From the NCBI RefSeq assembly GCF_016862215.1, contig NZ_BOMN01000092.1, forward strand, positions 62,001-126,000: a stretch of DNA of 64,000 nucleotides. Direction: 5' to 3'. Under the pieces are notes generated by a model that was not told the DNA's origin, searched no databases, and saw only the letters and a list, made by a program, of their open reading frames with translations. The DNA comes from Winogradskya humida. Lineage in GTDB: Bacteria; Actinomycetota; Actinomycetes; Mycobacteriales; Micromonosporaceae. The stretch's first letter is position 1. Every line of letters starts with the position of its first letter. The position numbers and the translations under genes are program-made. Shown one piece after another: positions 23,276 to 32,059 of this stretch.

Positions 23276-24648
23276 GCACCAACCCCCTCGTCGCCCAGAG
23301 CCACGACTCGACAACCCGGTACACCGGTCTCGGTCTGGTAGAGGACGCCGCGGACATCACCAACGGCATCCGCAGCAACAGCTGGGTCGACGGCACACTG
23401 GGCGGCGTAGGCGCCTCGCTCGACATGCTCTCCCTCGCCGTCGACCCGCTGGGCACCCTTGTGTCCTGGGGTGTCTCCTGGCTGATGGAGCACGTCAAGC
23501 CGCTCAAGGACGCGCTCGACTGGCTCGCCGGCAACGCCGACGAGGTCGCCGCCCACGCGGCAACATGGTCGAACGTCGCCGCTTTCACCGACCAGGCCCG
23601 GCAGCAGTACGCCGACCGCCTCGGCGCCGAGGTCTCCGAATGGTTCGGGCGCTCCGGTGACGCTTACCGCGAGTACGCCGCCGCGCAGATGCATGTCCTT
23701 GAAGGCCTGGCCACCGCGGCACAGGGCCTCTCGTACGCCGTAGAGGGCGCCGGCCTGCTGGTCGCCCTCGTCCGCGGCATCGTCCGCGACCTGATCGCCG
23801 AATTCATCGGCACCCTGGCCGCACGCCTCCCCCAGTGGCTCGCCGAAGAGGGCCTGACCCTCGGCCTCGCGACACCGGTGGTCATCGGCCAGGTCTCCGC
23901 CCTGGTCGCCAAATGGGTCAACAAGATCCAGCATTTCGTCCGAGGCCTCCTCAACAGCCTCCGCCGCCTCCACCCGATGCTCGACAACCTCGCCACCGTC
24001 TTCACCAACCTGAGCGGCCGCAACCGAGCCCTCGCCCGCACCGACCCCACCACCAGCGAGTTCAAGCCCGGTTTCCCGCACGGCTCCGACTATTTCATCG
24101 ATGACGGCGACCCCCTCTCGGAACGAGCCATCGACGCATACCGGAGGGCCCGCAACAGTCCGGAAGACACTCCCGTTGTTGCCGCGAATACCGGCGTCGA
24201 TCCCAGAATCATCGAAGGCATGCGCCAGAACTTGTTCGTCCAGCAGCACGATGTCCCTATCAGCCCGGGGCATGTGGAGAGCGGATATTTCACACCGCAC
24301 GAGCGCATCGCGGATCTATGGGAGGGCGCGGTCAGCGGCAAGCTGACTCCGAGCCAACTGGACCAGTTCCGCAACCTCGCCGGGCACGAGTATGTCGAGA
24401 ACAAGCTGATGGAGGCCGGGATTCCCTACCGGTCCACCCATCCCGATTCGTTCGACAAAAGTGGTGACCCGATGATCAATCCGAATCACCCGGGCGCACA
24501 CGACCTCGCACCCAACGAGTGGAAGCCCGCCACGCCCTTCGCGCACTGGCGTGCCTTCGGTCTGGACGGCTCGAACCTGGAGATTGCCGGCGACCTCTCG
24601 AACCTGGATGAGGTCGTCGTCGCGGCCCTGCGAGGATTGGGACGATGA
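23272..24648 (+). CDS. Putative type VII-secreted polymorphic toxin
   Basis: This 458-residue protein has no signal peptide. Residues 1 to about 250 are helical and Ala-rich, with a WXG/PPE-like stretch (EVSEWFGRSGDAYREYAAAQ) and hydrophobic helices near 150-210. After a Pro/Asp linker the C-terminal 190 residues change character and hold a compact domain with GHEYVENKLMEAGIPYRS (H372, E373) and NHPGAHDLAPNEW. Such His/Glu motifs suggest a catalytic toxin, but the family is not named with certainty. The next gene overlaps as ATGA and is the expected immunity protein. Confidence 0.65.
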   Translation: MSTNPLVAQSHDSTTRYTGLGLVEDAADITNGIRSNSWVDGTLGGVGASLDMLSLAVDPLGTLVSWGVSWLMEHVKPLKDALDWLAGNADEVAAHAATWSNVAAFTDQARQQYADRLGAEVSEWFGRSGDAYREYAAAQMHVLEGLATAAQGLSYAVEGAGLLVALVRGIVRDLIAEFIGTLAARLPQWLAEEGLTLGLATPVVIGQVSALVAKWVNKIQHFVRGLLNSLRRLHPMLDNLATVFTNLSGRNRALARTDPTTSEFKPGFPHGSDYFIDDGDPLSERAIDAYRRARNSPEDTPVVAANTGVDPRIIEGMRQNLFVQQHDVPISPGHVESGYFTPHERIADLWEGAVSGKLTPSQLDQFRNLAGHEYVENKLMEAGIPYRSTHPDSFDKSGDPMINPNHPGAHDLAPNEWKPATPFAHWRAFGLDGSNLEIAGDLSNLDEVVVAALRGLGR

Positions 24649-25217
24649 AACCCGACGAAGCTGTACGCGAGATGGCGGCCCGGCTGAGCGCCGTCGACTG
24701 GGAGCGGCGCGGCGACAAGGCGTGGTCGAAGGCTGCGCTGTTGAAGGAGTATTTCCGCCGTGCCGCGCGCCTGGCCGACGCTTGCGAATGTGACACCCGG
24801 ACGCCGTTCTTCGACATTGCCGGGTGCGTCCACCCTGGTGTTCAGCTGGATCAGAGCGTTCTGGACGAGACTCTGCAGAACGTTCAGGCCGGGGGCTGGG
24901 ACATCACCAACCTGACGCCCTTCATCTTGCGCTGGGCAGCATTGCGTGCCACTCCCGGTGTCGAGTTGCCCGCGGATCTGGAGGATCCGTTCGCGCCTCT
25001 GCTGGTTCTCTTCGAACGCGGCGGGGGTTTCCACACCGAGAACGGTGAAGTGAACCTCGAATGGAAGTCGGTGCGCCTTGCCGGCTGGCGCAGGCGTGCC
25101 ACCGATCCCGCGCTGCCGAGTTTTGGCGCCGATGACCTCGACGAGATCGACCGGGCGGGTTCCATGGCTCAGTTCGGTTACGTGATGGGCCCGGATGGCG
25201 AGCCTTCCGGGCAGTAG
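24645..25217 (+). CDS. Putative immunity protein for the upstream toxin
   Basis: This is a 190-residue soluble acidic protein with alternating helices (RLADACECDTRTPFFD, LTPFILRWAALRATPGVELP), not recognised as a known enzyme. ATG overlaps the toxin stop (ATGA), the tight coupling normal for toxin/immunity pairs. Its base composition around 24650-25200 is slightly lower in GC than neighbours, consistent with transfer. The immunity role is inferred from position only. Confidence 0.5.
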   Translation: MKPDEAVREMAARLSAVDWERRGDKAWSKAALLKEYFRRAARLADACECDTRTPFFDIAGCVHPGVQLDQSVLDETLQNVQAGGWDITNLTPFILRWAALRATPGVELPADLEDPFAPLLVLFERGGGFHTENGEVNLEWKSVRLAGWRRRATDPALPSFGADDLDEIDRAGSMAQFGYVMGPDGEPSGQ

Positions 25218-25224
25218 GACCTTT

Positions 25225-26337
25225 TCAGCTGATGAGCAGGCCCGGCTGGGTGAGGAGGAAGTCGTCGAGTTTGTCGGCGGCGGTGGCTTGGAAGAGGGCC
25301 TGGGTGGTGGGGGTGGCGCCTTCGCCGCCGCCTACGTCGTTGAAGGCGCCGGCGTTGGTTTTGATGGGGATGAGGTCGGCTGCGGCCAGGCCTTTCTGGC
25401 CGAAGACGAAGTCTGCGACGGGTACGCCGTGGGTGTCCATTTTCAGCGATGAGCCCGCCGCTTCCAGGATGCGCGAGACCTTGCCCGGATTGGTCAGGAT
25501 GCCGGCGCTGGTGGCCTTCTCGGCCATGGCTCGCAACAGTTGCTGCTGGTGGCGTTGGCGGTCGTAGTCGCCGTTGGTCGAGTGGCGTAACCGGGAGAAT
25601 TCGAGGGCTTCCCACGGTTGCATGTCGCGGCAGCCCTTTTTGAACCAGAGGGCGTTCGACGGGGGCGTGACGGGGTCGGCGCCCTCGGCGTAGGAGACCT
25701 TGCCTTTGGCGTCGACGACGTAGTGGCTGGACCACATGTCCTTGTCGACGCACATGTGGACGCCGCCCATGGCTTCGAGGAGGCCGCGGAAGCCGTCGAA
25801 GTCGATGACGACGAGGCCTTCGAAGGTGATGCCGGTGAGGTTGTGGACGGCTTTGGCGGCCAGTTTCGCGCCGCCGGTCCAGCCTCGGCCGTTCTGGGAG
25901 CCGTACGCGTAGGCGGAGTTGATTTTCTCGCGGGTGCCCTTGAAGCCGATGGCGGGGTCGGCGGGGATGTCGGCCACCATGTCGCGGGGGATGGAGATCA
26001 TGTAGACGCGGTCGTGGGAGGCCGCGATGTGCAGGACGAGGATGGTGTCGGAGCGGGAGAGCTCGCCCTTGGCCTCCCAGCCGGCGCGGGTGTCCAGGCC
26101 CAGCATCAGCAGGTTCATGGCGCCGTCGGGGAGTTTGCCCGACGAGGCGCCGCCCACTCCGGAGTCGGCGAGGACGCTGGAGGTGGTCTGGATGCCGCCG
26201 GTGAGCCGGCCCAGGAAGTATTTGACCGAGACGATGCCGAAGACGCTGGCCATGGTGAGAACGAGGCCGGCGGCGATCAGCAGCCGGGTCCACAGCGGAG
26301 CCCGGGGCGGTCGGACCGGGGTGGTCGTGTCCGGCAT
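25225..26337 (-). CDS. LytR-CpsA-Psr (LCP) family cell-wall glycopolymer transferase
   Basis: This 370-residue membrane-anchored protein has one N-terminal helix (about 18-38) and an extracellular LCP domain. Family motifs are present: LLMLGLDTRAG, SRSDTILVLHI, SIPRDMVADIP, KINSAYAYG, VVIDFDGFRGLL and EFSRLRHSTNGDYDRQRHQQ, including the Asp and Arg residues that bind pyrophosphate and Mg. It attaches glycopolymers to peptidoglycan. ATG at 26337 has a GGAGGAG site at good spacing. It is convergent with the toxin/immunity cassette, with only 7 bp between. Confidence 0.9.
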   Translation of the reverse strand: MPDTTTPVRPPRAPLWTRLLIAAGLVLTMASVFGIVSVKYFLGRLTGGIQTTSSVLADSGVGGASSGKLPDGAMNLLMLGLDTRAGWEAKGELSRSDTILVLHIAASHDRVYMISIPRDMVADIPADPAIGFKGTREKINSAYAYGSQNGRGWTGGAKLAAKAVHNLTGITFEGLVVIDFDGFRGLLEAMGGVHMCVDKDMWSSHYVVDAKGKVSYAEGADPVTPPSNALWFKKGCRDMQPWEALEFSRLRHSTNGDYDRQRHQQQLLRAMAEKATSAGILTNPGKVSRILEAAGSSLKMDTHGVPVADFVFGQKGLAAADLIPIKTNAGAFNDVGGGEGATPTTQALFQATAADKLDDFLLTQPGLLIS

Positions 26338-26737
26338 GGGTGGGCTCCTCCAGCTGAGGTGGACCTGACGATCGAGAATGGGGCCGTGGACCATCCGAAT
26401 GGATATATCTTCACGTTCCGATAGTCAAACCGGAGTCGATATCGGCGACGGTTTTCCGCATTAATCGGCCGCCATTCTTCATGGGTCCATCGCCTATACA
26501 TTCACTGTTCACCGCATTCCGTGGAGGCTCGGAGTCGCGAGAGACAGGCGTGCCGGCCACCGTCTCGAGGACAACAAGCGCGGACCCGGCGCCCGTCGCC
26601 ATGATGGCATCGACGCGCACTCTGCGTAGGAGTTCGATTACTCAGGGCAGTGCCACCCTGTGGGACCACCCGAGGACCGCGGGCTTCGGATCGGGACACA
26701 GTGCCCGGGCAGGCATGATCCCCTTCAGTCCGACCGA

Positions 26738-26751
26738 TGTCACCGATGACA
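26738..26751. promoter_or_regulatory. LacI-type operator, copy 1
   Basis: TGTCACCGATGACA is one mismatch off a perfect 14-bp palindrome and matches the sites at 26772 and 34360-34423. It lies 111 bp before the dehydrogenase ATG. Confidence 0.65.
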
Positions 26752-26771
26752 TGCCTGCGAAAAATTCTCGA

Positions 26772-26785
26772 TGTCACCGGTGACA
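26772..26785. promoter_or_regulatory. LacI-type operator, copy 2 (perfect)
   Basis: TGTCACCGGTGACA is a perfect 14-bp palindrome with the central CG typical of LacI-family operators. It lies 77 bp before the dehydrogenase ATG, near where a promoter would sit. The regulator gene is at 30984-31976. Confidence 0.75.
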
Positions 26786-26861
26786 CGCACCCGCACCATG
26801 GCTTACTGTGCGTTTCAGTTGAGTTAACAGTTGCGCTGATCACAGTCCAGGAGGGGTTCGC

Positions 26862-27887
26862 ATGAAGGCTGTCGTGTACGACGCCCCGCGCCAGTACGCC
26901 GTACGGGAGATCCCGCAGCCCGAGGCCGGCGCCGGTGAGGTGCGGATCAAGGTGCGCCAGGTCGGCGTGTGCGGCACCGACCTGCACATTCACGCCGGCG
27001 ACTTCAACGCCGTGTTCCCCCTGATCCCGGGGCACGAGCTGGTCGGCGTCGTCGATCAGCTCGGTGCGGGCGTCACCCGGTTCGTGCTCGGCGAGCAGGT
27101 CACCGTCAATCCGAACGTGCACTGCGGCCTGTGCGATTACTGCCGGGCCGGGCGGCTCATCCTGTGCGAGAACCTCAAGGGGTACGGCAGCAACTTCCCC
27201 GGTTTCTTCGCCGAGTACGTGACAGCACCCGAGACCCTGGTGTTCTCCGTCGAAGGCCTGCCCGCGGACACGGCGGTGTTCACCGAGCCGGCCGCCTGCG
27301 CCATGCACGGCCTGGAGACACTCGCCCTGCGCCCCGGGTCGAGCGTCCTGGTCCTCGGCGCCGGTCCGACCGGGCTGCTGCTCGCCCAGCTCATCGCGAG
27401 CGGCGGCGCGTCCTCGGTCACGGTCGCCGCGCCGTCGCAGTTCAAGCTCGACACCGCGATCGAGCTCGGCATCGACAACACGGTGCTGATCAACCGCGAC
27501 GACGCCGAGGGCAACCTCGCCGCGTTACGGCAGGCCTCCCCCGGTGGCGCCGGCTATGACGTGGTCGTCGAGGCGACCGGGTCCCCGGCGATCGGCGAGT
27601 TGTGCGTTCCGCTCACCCGCAACGGCGGCACCGTGCTGGTCTACGGGGTCACCCGTGCGGAGGAAATCGTCAGTTTCCATCCCTTCGACGTGTTCCGGCG
27701 CGAGATCACCATCAAGGGATCGTTCGCCGAGATCACGTCGTTCGCGGCGGCGATCGCCGCGCTGCGCGGTGGGCGGGTGGCCACCGGAGGCATCATCACC
27801 CACCGCTTCTCCCTGGACGACTACGCCAAGGCGCTGGACGCGCTGGAGCACGACCCCGCCGTACACAAAGTCGTGATCGTCCCGTAA
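26862..27887 (+). CDS. Zinc-dependent polyol/alcohol dehydrogenase (MDR family)
   Basis: This 341-residue medium-chain dehydrogenase has catalytic zinc ligands Cys (GVCGTDLHIH, about 37), His and Glu (GHELVG), and the structural zinc Cys cluster VHCGLCDYCRAGRLILC. The Rossmann motif is VLGAGPTGLLLAQL. Sorbitol and other polyol dehydrogenases share this layout. It opens a four-gene rightward operon with an ABC sugar importer, so the imported compound is probably a polyol that it oxidises to a ketose with NAD. Two LacI-type operators precede it. Confidence 0.88.
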   Translation: MKAVVYDAPRQYAVREIPQPEAGAGEVRIKVRQVGVCGTDLHIHAGDFNAVFPLIPGHELVGVVDQLGAGVTRFVLGEQVTVNPNVHCGLCDYCRAGRLILCENLKGYGSNFPGFFAEYVTAPETLVFSVEGLPADTAVFTEPAACAMHGLETLALRPGSSVLVLGAGPTGLLLAQLIASGGASSVTVAAPSQFKLDTAIELGIDNTVLINRDDAEGNLAALRQASPGGAGYDVVVEATGSPAIGELCVPLTRNGGTVLVYGVTRAEEIVSFHPFDVFRREITIKGSFAEITSFAAAIAALRGGRVATGGIITHRFSLDDYAKALDALEHDPAVHKVVIVP

Positions 27888-27919
27888 GCAGCCCCTCCAC
27901 CGGAAAGGTGACCCCCCAC

Positions 27920-28696
27920 ATGGCACCCCTTCTCGAGGCGCGTGGCCTGAGCCGGAGCTTCGGACACGTACGCGCACTGGACAACGCGTCCTTCGACATC
28001 GACGCCGGCGAGGTCGTCGCGCTCATCGGTGACAACGGCGCCGGCAAGTCGACGATGGTCAAGGCGCTGACCGGCAACCTGGATGTCGACTCGGGCGAGC
28101 TGCTCTACGACGGCCGCCCGATCGCCATCACGTCGCCGCAGCAGGCGTCCGCGCTGGGGATGGAGGTCGTCTACCAGGATCTCGCGCTGGCACCGCACCT
28201 CAACCCCGTACAGAACATGTTCCTCGGCCGGGAGATCCCCCGCCGCGGCCTGCTCGGCAAGCTCGGCTTCATGGACGACAAGACGATGCGCGCCCGGGCC
28301 GAGCAGGGGTTCCGCGAGCTCGGCGGCACGGTCCGCTCGCTGACCGCGCAGGTCGGCGCGATGTCCGGTGGCCAGCGTCAGCAGATCGCCATCGTCCGCG
28401 CGATCAGCTGGGCCGACAAGGTCGTGTTCCTCGACGAGCCCACCGCCGCGCTCGGCGTGGTGCAGACCCGCAACGTGCTCGACACCATCAAGCGGGTCCG
28501 GGACAAGGGCATCGCCGTGGTGCTCATCTCCCACTCGATGCCGCACGTGCTCGAGGTCGCCGACCGGGTGCAGGTCATGCGGCTGGGCACCCGCGTCGCG
28601 ACGCTGAAAAGCGCGGGAACGAGCGTGGAAGAGCTGGTCGGCGCGATGACCGGCGCCCTGGACAGCACGATCACCCGCAAGGAAGGCGTGTCATGA
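27920..28696 (+). CDS. Sugar ABC transporter ATP-binding protein (single nucleotide domain)
   Basis: This 258-residue ATPase has Walker A (GDNGAGKST), signature MSGGQRQQIAIVRA, Walker B (VVFLDEPTAAL) and an H-loop (LISHSMPH). CUT2 importers usually use a duplicated RbsA-like ATPase of about 500 residues. Here there is one domain, as in FrcA-type systems, so it must act as a homodimer. ATG 27920 lies 33 bp after the dehydrogenase stop. The stop overlaps the permease start as ATGA. Confidence 0.92.
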   Translation: MAPLLEARGLSRSFGHVRALDNASFDIDAGEVVALIGDNGAGKSTMVKALTGNLDVDSGELLYDGRPIAITSPQQASALGMEVVYQDLALAPHLNPVQNMFLGREIPRRGLLGKLGFMDDKTMRARAEQGFRELGGTVRSLTAQVGAMSGGQRQQIAIVRAISWADKVVFLDEPTAALGVVQTRNVLDTIKRVRDKGIAVVLISHSMPHVLEVADRVQVMRLGTRVATLKSAGTSVEELVGAMTGALDSTITRKEGVS

Positions 28697-29772
28697 GCGT
28701 GATCACCCCGACCGGGCAGGCCACCGATCCGGAGGCCGCCGTGGACAAGCCGAAGGCAGACTCGTACCTCAAGCGGATCGCCAACCTGCAGCAGGTGTGG
28801 ATCCTCGGGGTCCTGCTCGTCATCATCGTCGCGTTCTCCGTGGCGGCCGGCGACAAGTTCCTGTCGGTCAGCAACTTCTCGCTGATCGCGCAGAACGTCG
28901 CCGTCTGGGCGGTGCTCGGCGTCGGCATGACGTTCGTGATCATCACGTCCGGCATCGACCTGTCCATCGGCTCGGTGCTGGTGTTCTCCTCGGTCATCGC
29001 GGCGAAGGTCATGCAGTCCGCCGGCGGGGACGGCTGGTCCACCGCGCTGATCGGCGTCGCCGCGGCGCTGGTCGCCGGGATCGCGTGGGGCTCGCTCAAC
29101 GGGTTCCTGATCGCGAAGGCGAAGATCCCGCCGCTGATCGTGACGCTCGGGGCGCTGTCCGTCGCGCTCGGCCTGGCCCAGGTGGTCACCGGGGGCATCG
29201 ACATCCGCTCGGTGCCGGAGGTCCTCACCGACTTCAACATCTACATCAAGATCCTCGGGATCCCGGCGCTGCCGTTCGTCGCCCTGATCGTGCTGGTCAT
29301 CGGTGGCGTCGTGCTTCACAAGACCAAGTTCGGCCGATACACGTACGCCATCGGCTCGAACGAACTCGGCGCGCGACGCGTCGGCATCAAGGTCGACCGG
29401 CACCTGGTGTTCGTCTACGGGCTGTCCGGGGCGATGGCCGGGCTCGGCGCGATGTTGTCGCTCGCGCAGTTCGGCACGACCACGATCGCCGGGCAGTCGC
29501 TGACCAACCTCAACGTCATCGCGGCCGTCGTCATCGGCGGAACCTCGGTCTTCGGCGGCGAGGGCTCGATCTTCGGCACCGTCATCGGGCTGTTCATCCC
29601 CGCCGTGCTCCAGGCCGGCTTCGTGATCGTCGGCGTCGAGTCGTTCTGGCAGGGCGTCGCCGTCGGCTCCGTGCTGGTCGCCGCCGTCTACGTCGACCAG
29701 TCCCGCCGGGCCGCGGCGCTACGAGGCGCCGCCCGGAAACCACTGCTCTCCGTTCTCGGACTCAAAAAGTAA
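28693..29772 (+). CDS. Sugar ABC transporter permease, ribose/CUT2 type
   Basis: This 359-residue permease has about eight to ten membrane helices and the conserved GIDLSIGSVLVFSSVIAA loop. Further family marks are PPLIVTLGALSVALGLA and RYTYAIGSNELGARRVGIKV. The first 25 residues are a cytoplasmic tail. With one permease gene it probably forms a homodimer with the single-domain ATPase. It is coupled to the ATPase gene by ATGA. Confidence 0.92.
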   Translation: MSVITPTGQATDPEAAVDKPKADSYLKRIANLQQVWILGVLLVIIVAFSVAAGDKFLSVSNFSLIAQNVAVWAVLGVGMTFVIITSGIDLSIGSVLVFSSVIAAKVMQSAGGDGWSTALIGVAAALVAGIAWGSLNGFLIAKAKIPPLIVTLGALSVALGLAQVVTGGIDIRSVPEVLTDFNIYIKILGIPALPFVALIVLVIGGVVLHKTKFGRYTYAIGSNELGARRVGIKVDRHLVFVYGLSGAMAGLGAMLSLAQFGTTTIAGQSLTNLNVIAAVVIGGTSVFGGEGSIFGTVIGLFIPAVLQAGFVIVGVESFWQGVAVGSVLVAAVYVDQSRRAAALRGAARKPLLSVLGLKK

Positions 29773-29783
29773 GGACCCCCGAT

Positions 29784-30821
29784 ATGAAGCGAACCACCAC
29801 TGTCGCGGTCACCGCCGCCGGAATAGCCCTCGCCACCGCGCTGTCGGCGTGCACGAGCTCGAAGCCCGCCGAGAACGCGGCCGGCAGCGCCGCCGACCCG
29901 AGTGCCCCGGCCGCGTCGGCCGCCGCCCCGGTGGACAAGGCGGCGAAGGACTACAACATCCAGTTCATCCAGGGTGTCGCCGGCGACGAGTTCTACATCA
30001 GCATGCAGTGCGGCGCGCAGGCCGAGGCCGCCAAGCTCGGTGTCACGGTCACGACGCAGGGCCCGCAGAAGTTCGACCCGACGCTGCAGAAGCCGATCCT
30101 CGACTCGGTGGTGGCCGCGAAACCGGACGCGATCCTGATCGCGCCGACCGACGTCACCGCGATGGAGGCCCCGCTCAAGGCGGCGGCCGCCGCCGGGATC
30201 AAGGTCGTGCTGGTCGACACCACCACCGAGAACCCGTCCTACGCGACCGCCGCGATCGCCTCCGACAACGAGGGCGGCGGCAAGGCGGCATTCGACGCCA
30301 TCAAGGCGCTCAACCCGAACGGCGGCAAGGTCATGGTGATGTCGACCGACCCCGGCATCTCCACCGCCGACGCCCGGGTCAAGGGTTTCGAGGAGGCGGC
30401 GAAAGCTGACTCCGCGTTCTCGTACCTGCCGGTGCAGTACTCCCACAACGACGCGGCCACCGCGGCCAACCTGATGAGCTCCGCGCTGCAGAAGGACCCC
30501 GACATCGTGGGCGTGTTCGCCGCGAACCTGTTCGCCGCCGAGGGCACCGCGACCGGTGTGCGCCAGGCCGGCAAGACCGGCAACGTGAAGATCGTCGGCT
30601 TCGACGCGGGCCCCAACCAGATCAAGGCGCTCAAGGAGGGCACTGTGCAGGCCCTCGTCGCGCAGCAGCCCTCCGGCATCGGCAAGGACGGCGTCGACTC
30701 GGCCGTCGCCGCCCTCGACGGCGGCACGGTGAACCCGAAGGTGCAGACCGGCTTCAGCACGATCACCAAGGACAACGTCGACACCGAGGGCGCCGCGGCG
30801 GCGTACCAGTCGGCTTGCTGA
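29784..30821 (+). CDS. Sugar ABC transporter substrate-binding lipoprotein
   Basis: This 345-residue Peripla_BP_4 protein has a signal peptide and lipobox (LSAC, Cys about 23), then an Ala/Pro-rich linker and the two-lobe binding fold (YNIQFIQGVAGDEFYISMQC, ILIAPTDVTAMEAPLKAAA). ATG 29784 is chosen at the signal peptide; the same frame is open far upstream, which is chance. It closes the operon and is followed by a strong hairpin. Ligand identity is the key unknown; the operon points to a polyol or ketose. Confidence 0.92.
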   Translation: MKRTTTVAVTAAGIALATALSACTSSKPAENAAGSAADPSAPAASAAAPVDKAAKDYNIQFIQGVAGDEFYISMQCGAQAEAAKLGVTVTTQGPQKFDPTLQKPILDSVVAAKPDAILIAPTDVTAMEAPLKAAAAAGIKVVLVDTTTENPSYATAAIASDNEGGGKAAFDAIKALNPNGGKVMVMSTDPGISTADARVKGFEEAAKADSAFSYLPVQYSHNDAATAANLMSSALQKDPDIVGVFAANLFAAEGTATGVRQAGKTGNVKIVGFDAGPNQIKALKEGTVQALVAQQPSGIGKDGVDSAVAALDGGTVNPKVQTGFSTITKDNVDTEGAAAAYQSAC

Positions 30822-30840
30822 TCTGACCCCCACCGGCCCG

Positions 30841-30874
30841 GGCCGGGCGGCACAGCGAAAGCAGCCGCCCGGCC
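30841..30874 (+). terminator. Strong hairpin after the uptake operon
   Basis: GGCCGGGCGGC (30841-30851) pairs exactly with GCCGCCCGGCC (30864-30874) across a 12-bp loop, 19 bp after the lipoprotein stop, followed by TTCC. It marks the end of the dehydrogenase/importer operon. Confidence 0.8.
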
Positions 30875-30983
30875 TTCCGTCATGCCCGGATCGCGCCGGC
30901 GATGACGTCGAAGAGGGCGCAACTTCGTGCCCCGTGGCCAGATCCGGCCGCCCTCGCCATCTGCTGCAAACGAATCGAGGGCG

Positions 30984-31976
30984 CTAGGCGGGTGGGTGGC
31001 CGACCTTGCAGGACTCGCGTTCGATGAGGGTGACGTCGAGGATGGTGGTTCGTTTGAGGCGGCGTTTGGGGTGCTCGACGCGTTCGAAGACGCGTTCGGC
31101 GGCGTAGCGGCCGAGTTGGCCGGGGTCCTGGTCGATGACCGTGAGGGTGGGGCGGAGGCGGTCGGCCATGGGGAAGTCGCCGAAACCGACGACGGCGAGC
31201 TCGTCCTCGGGCAGGACGTAGACGAGCAGCATGGAGCTGCGGGCGTTCGCCGAGAAGATGGCGGTGGGCGGGGCCTGCAGGGCTCGCAGGCGGGTGATGG
31301 CGGCCTGGGTGGTGTCGCGGTCGCTGACGTAGACCGAGACCAGCGTGTCGTCGGGGGTGATGCCGGCTTCCGCGAGGGCTCGGCGGTAACCGGCGAGGCG
31401 GTTGATCTCGGTGGAGAGGTGGATCATGTCGCCGACGTACGCGATGCGGCGGTGGCCGTGCTCGATGAGGTGGCGGGTGGCGAGGTAGCCGCCGGCCTCG
31501 TCGTTGTCGGCGAACGTGTCGGCGGACAGGCCGATCGGAGCGCGGTCGACGAAGACGACCGGCGTGCTGTCCTTCCACCGTTTGAGCCACGAGTGGTCGG
31601 TGCCGATCGGGGCGACGACGAGGCCCGCGAGCCGGCGGCTCAGCAGGGATTCGAGGATGTCGCGCTCGCGGGCGGGGTCGTTGCCCAGGTTGGTGAGCAG
31701 GGTCGCGGTGTCGCGGCGGGCGGCGACGTCGTCGACGGCGCCGGCGATCGCGGCGAAGTAGGGGTCGACGACGTCGGGGACGGCGACGCCGATGGCCGAC
31801 GACTTCCCGGAGCGGAACGTCGTGGCGAGGATGTTGGGGACGTAGTTCAGCTCCCGCATGACCTGTTCCACGTGGGCGCGGGTCTCGGGGAGCACGTGCG
31901 GGTCGTCGTTGAAGACCCGGGAAACCGTCTTCGCGCTCACACCGGCGCGGGCGGCGACATCGCGCATCGTCGCCAT
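30984..31976 (-). CDS. LacI-family repressor of the polyol regulon
   Basis: This is a 330-residue LacI protein. The N-terminal HTH (TMRDVAARAGVSAKTVSRVF) and hinge (LNYVPNILATTFRSGKSSAI) are typical, and the effector domain is Peripla_BP_3-like (VVFVDRAPIG, LEHGHRRIAYVGD). ATG 31976 is preferred because GGAGG lies 5 bp upstream; a GTG at 31982 would overlap that site. It lies between the two operator-bearing arms of the cluster, which makes it the likely binder of the TGTCACCGGTGACA sites. It shows no clear copy of that site upstream of itself. Confidence 0.9.
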   Translation of the reverse strand: MATMRDVAARAGVSAKTVSRVFNDDPHVLPETRAHVEQVMRELNYVPNILATTFRSGKSSAIGVAVPDVVDPYFAAIAGAVDDVAARRDTATLLTNLGNDPARERDILESLLSRRLAGLVVAPIGTDHSWLKRWKDSTPVVFVDRAPIGLSADTFADNDEAGGYLATRHLIEHGHRRIAYVGDMIHLSTEINRLAGYRRALAEAGITPDDTLVSVYVSDRDTTQAAITRLRALQAPPTAIFSANARSSMLLVYVLPEDELAVVGFGDFPMADRLRPTLTVIDQDPGQLGRYAAERVFERVEHPKRRLKRTTILDVTLIERESCKVGHPPA

Positions 31977-32004
31977 GGGCACCTCCGCCTGTCCTAAATG
32001 TCAG

Positions 32005-32039
32005 AGCCGCCGCAGCATATCTGACGTGCTGCGACGGCT
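32005..32039 (-). terminator. Hairpin after the kinase-aldolase gene
   Basis: An imperfect stem of about 12 bp (AGCCGCCGCAGCA, 32005-32017, against TGCTGCGACGGCT, 32027-32039) with a 9-bp loop lies 20 bp downstream of the kinase-aldolase stop on its strand. It separates that gene from lacI. It is not U-rich, so the terminator call is moderate. Confidence 0.55.
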
Positions 32040-32059
32040 TGGAGCTACTCGGGCAAAGA

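Larger units (their letters stand above)
26338..26861. promoter_or_regulatory. 524-bp divergent regulatory region with two LacI-type operators
   Basis: No gene is supported. The right end carries two operator copies (26738-26751 and 26772-26785), about 34 bp apart centre to centre, close to three helical turns. A GGAGGGG ribosome site precedes the dehydrogenase ATG. Left of 26450 is the LCP promoter region. The unusually long spacer may hold further sites. Confidence 0.6.

Noticed and set aside
26411..26620. A 69-codon minus-strand frame in the long promoter region
   Set aside because: No ribosome site or family; its composition does not differ from random GC-rich DNA, and operators lie close by.
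28797..30821. A single very long frame joining permease DNA to the binding protein
   Set aside because: The upstream part is the permease in a wrong frame; the real lipoprotein starts at 29784 with a signal peptide and lipobox.
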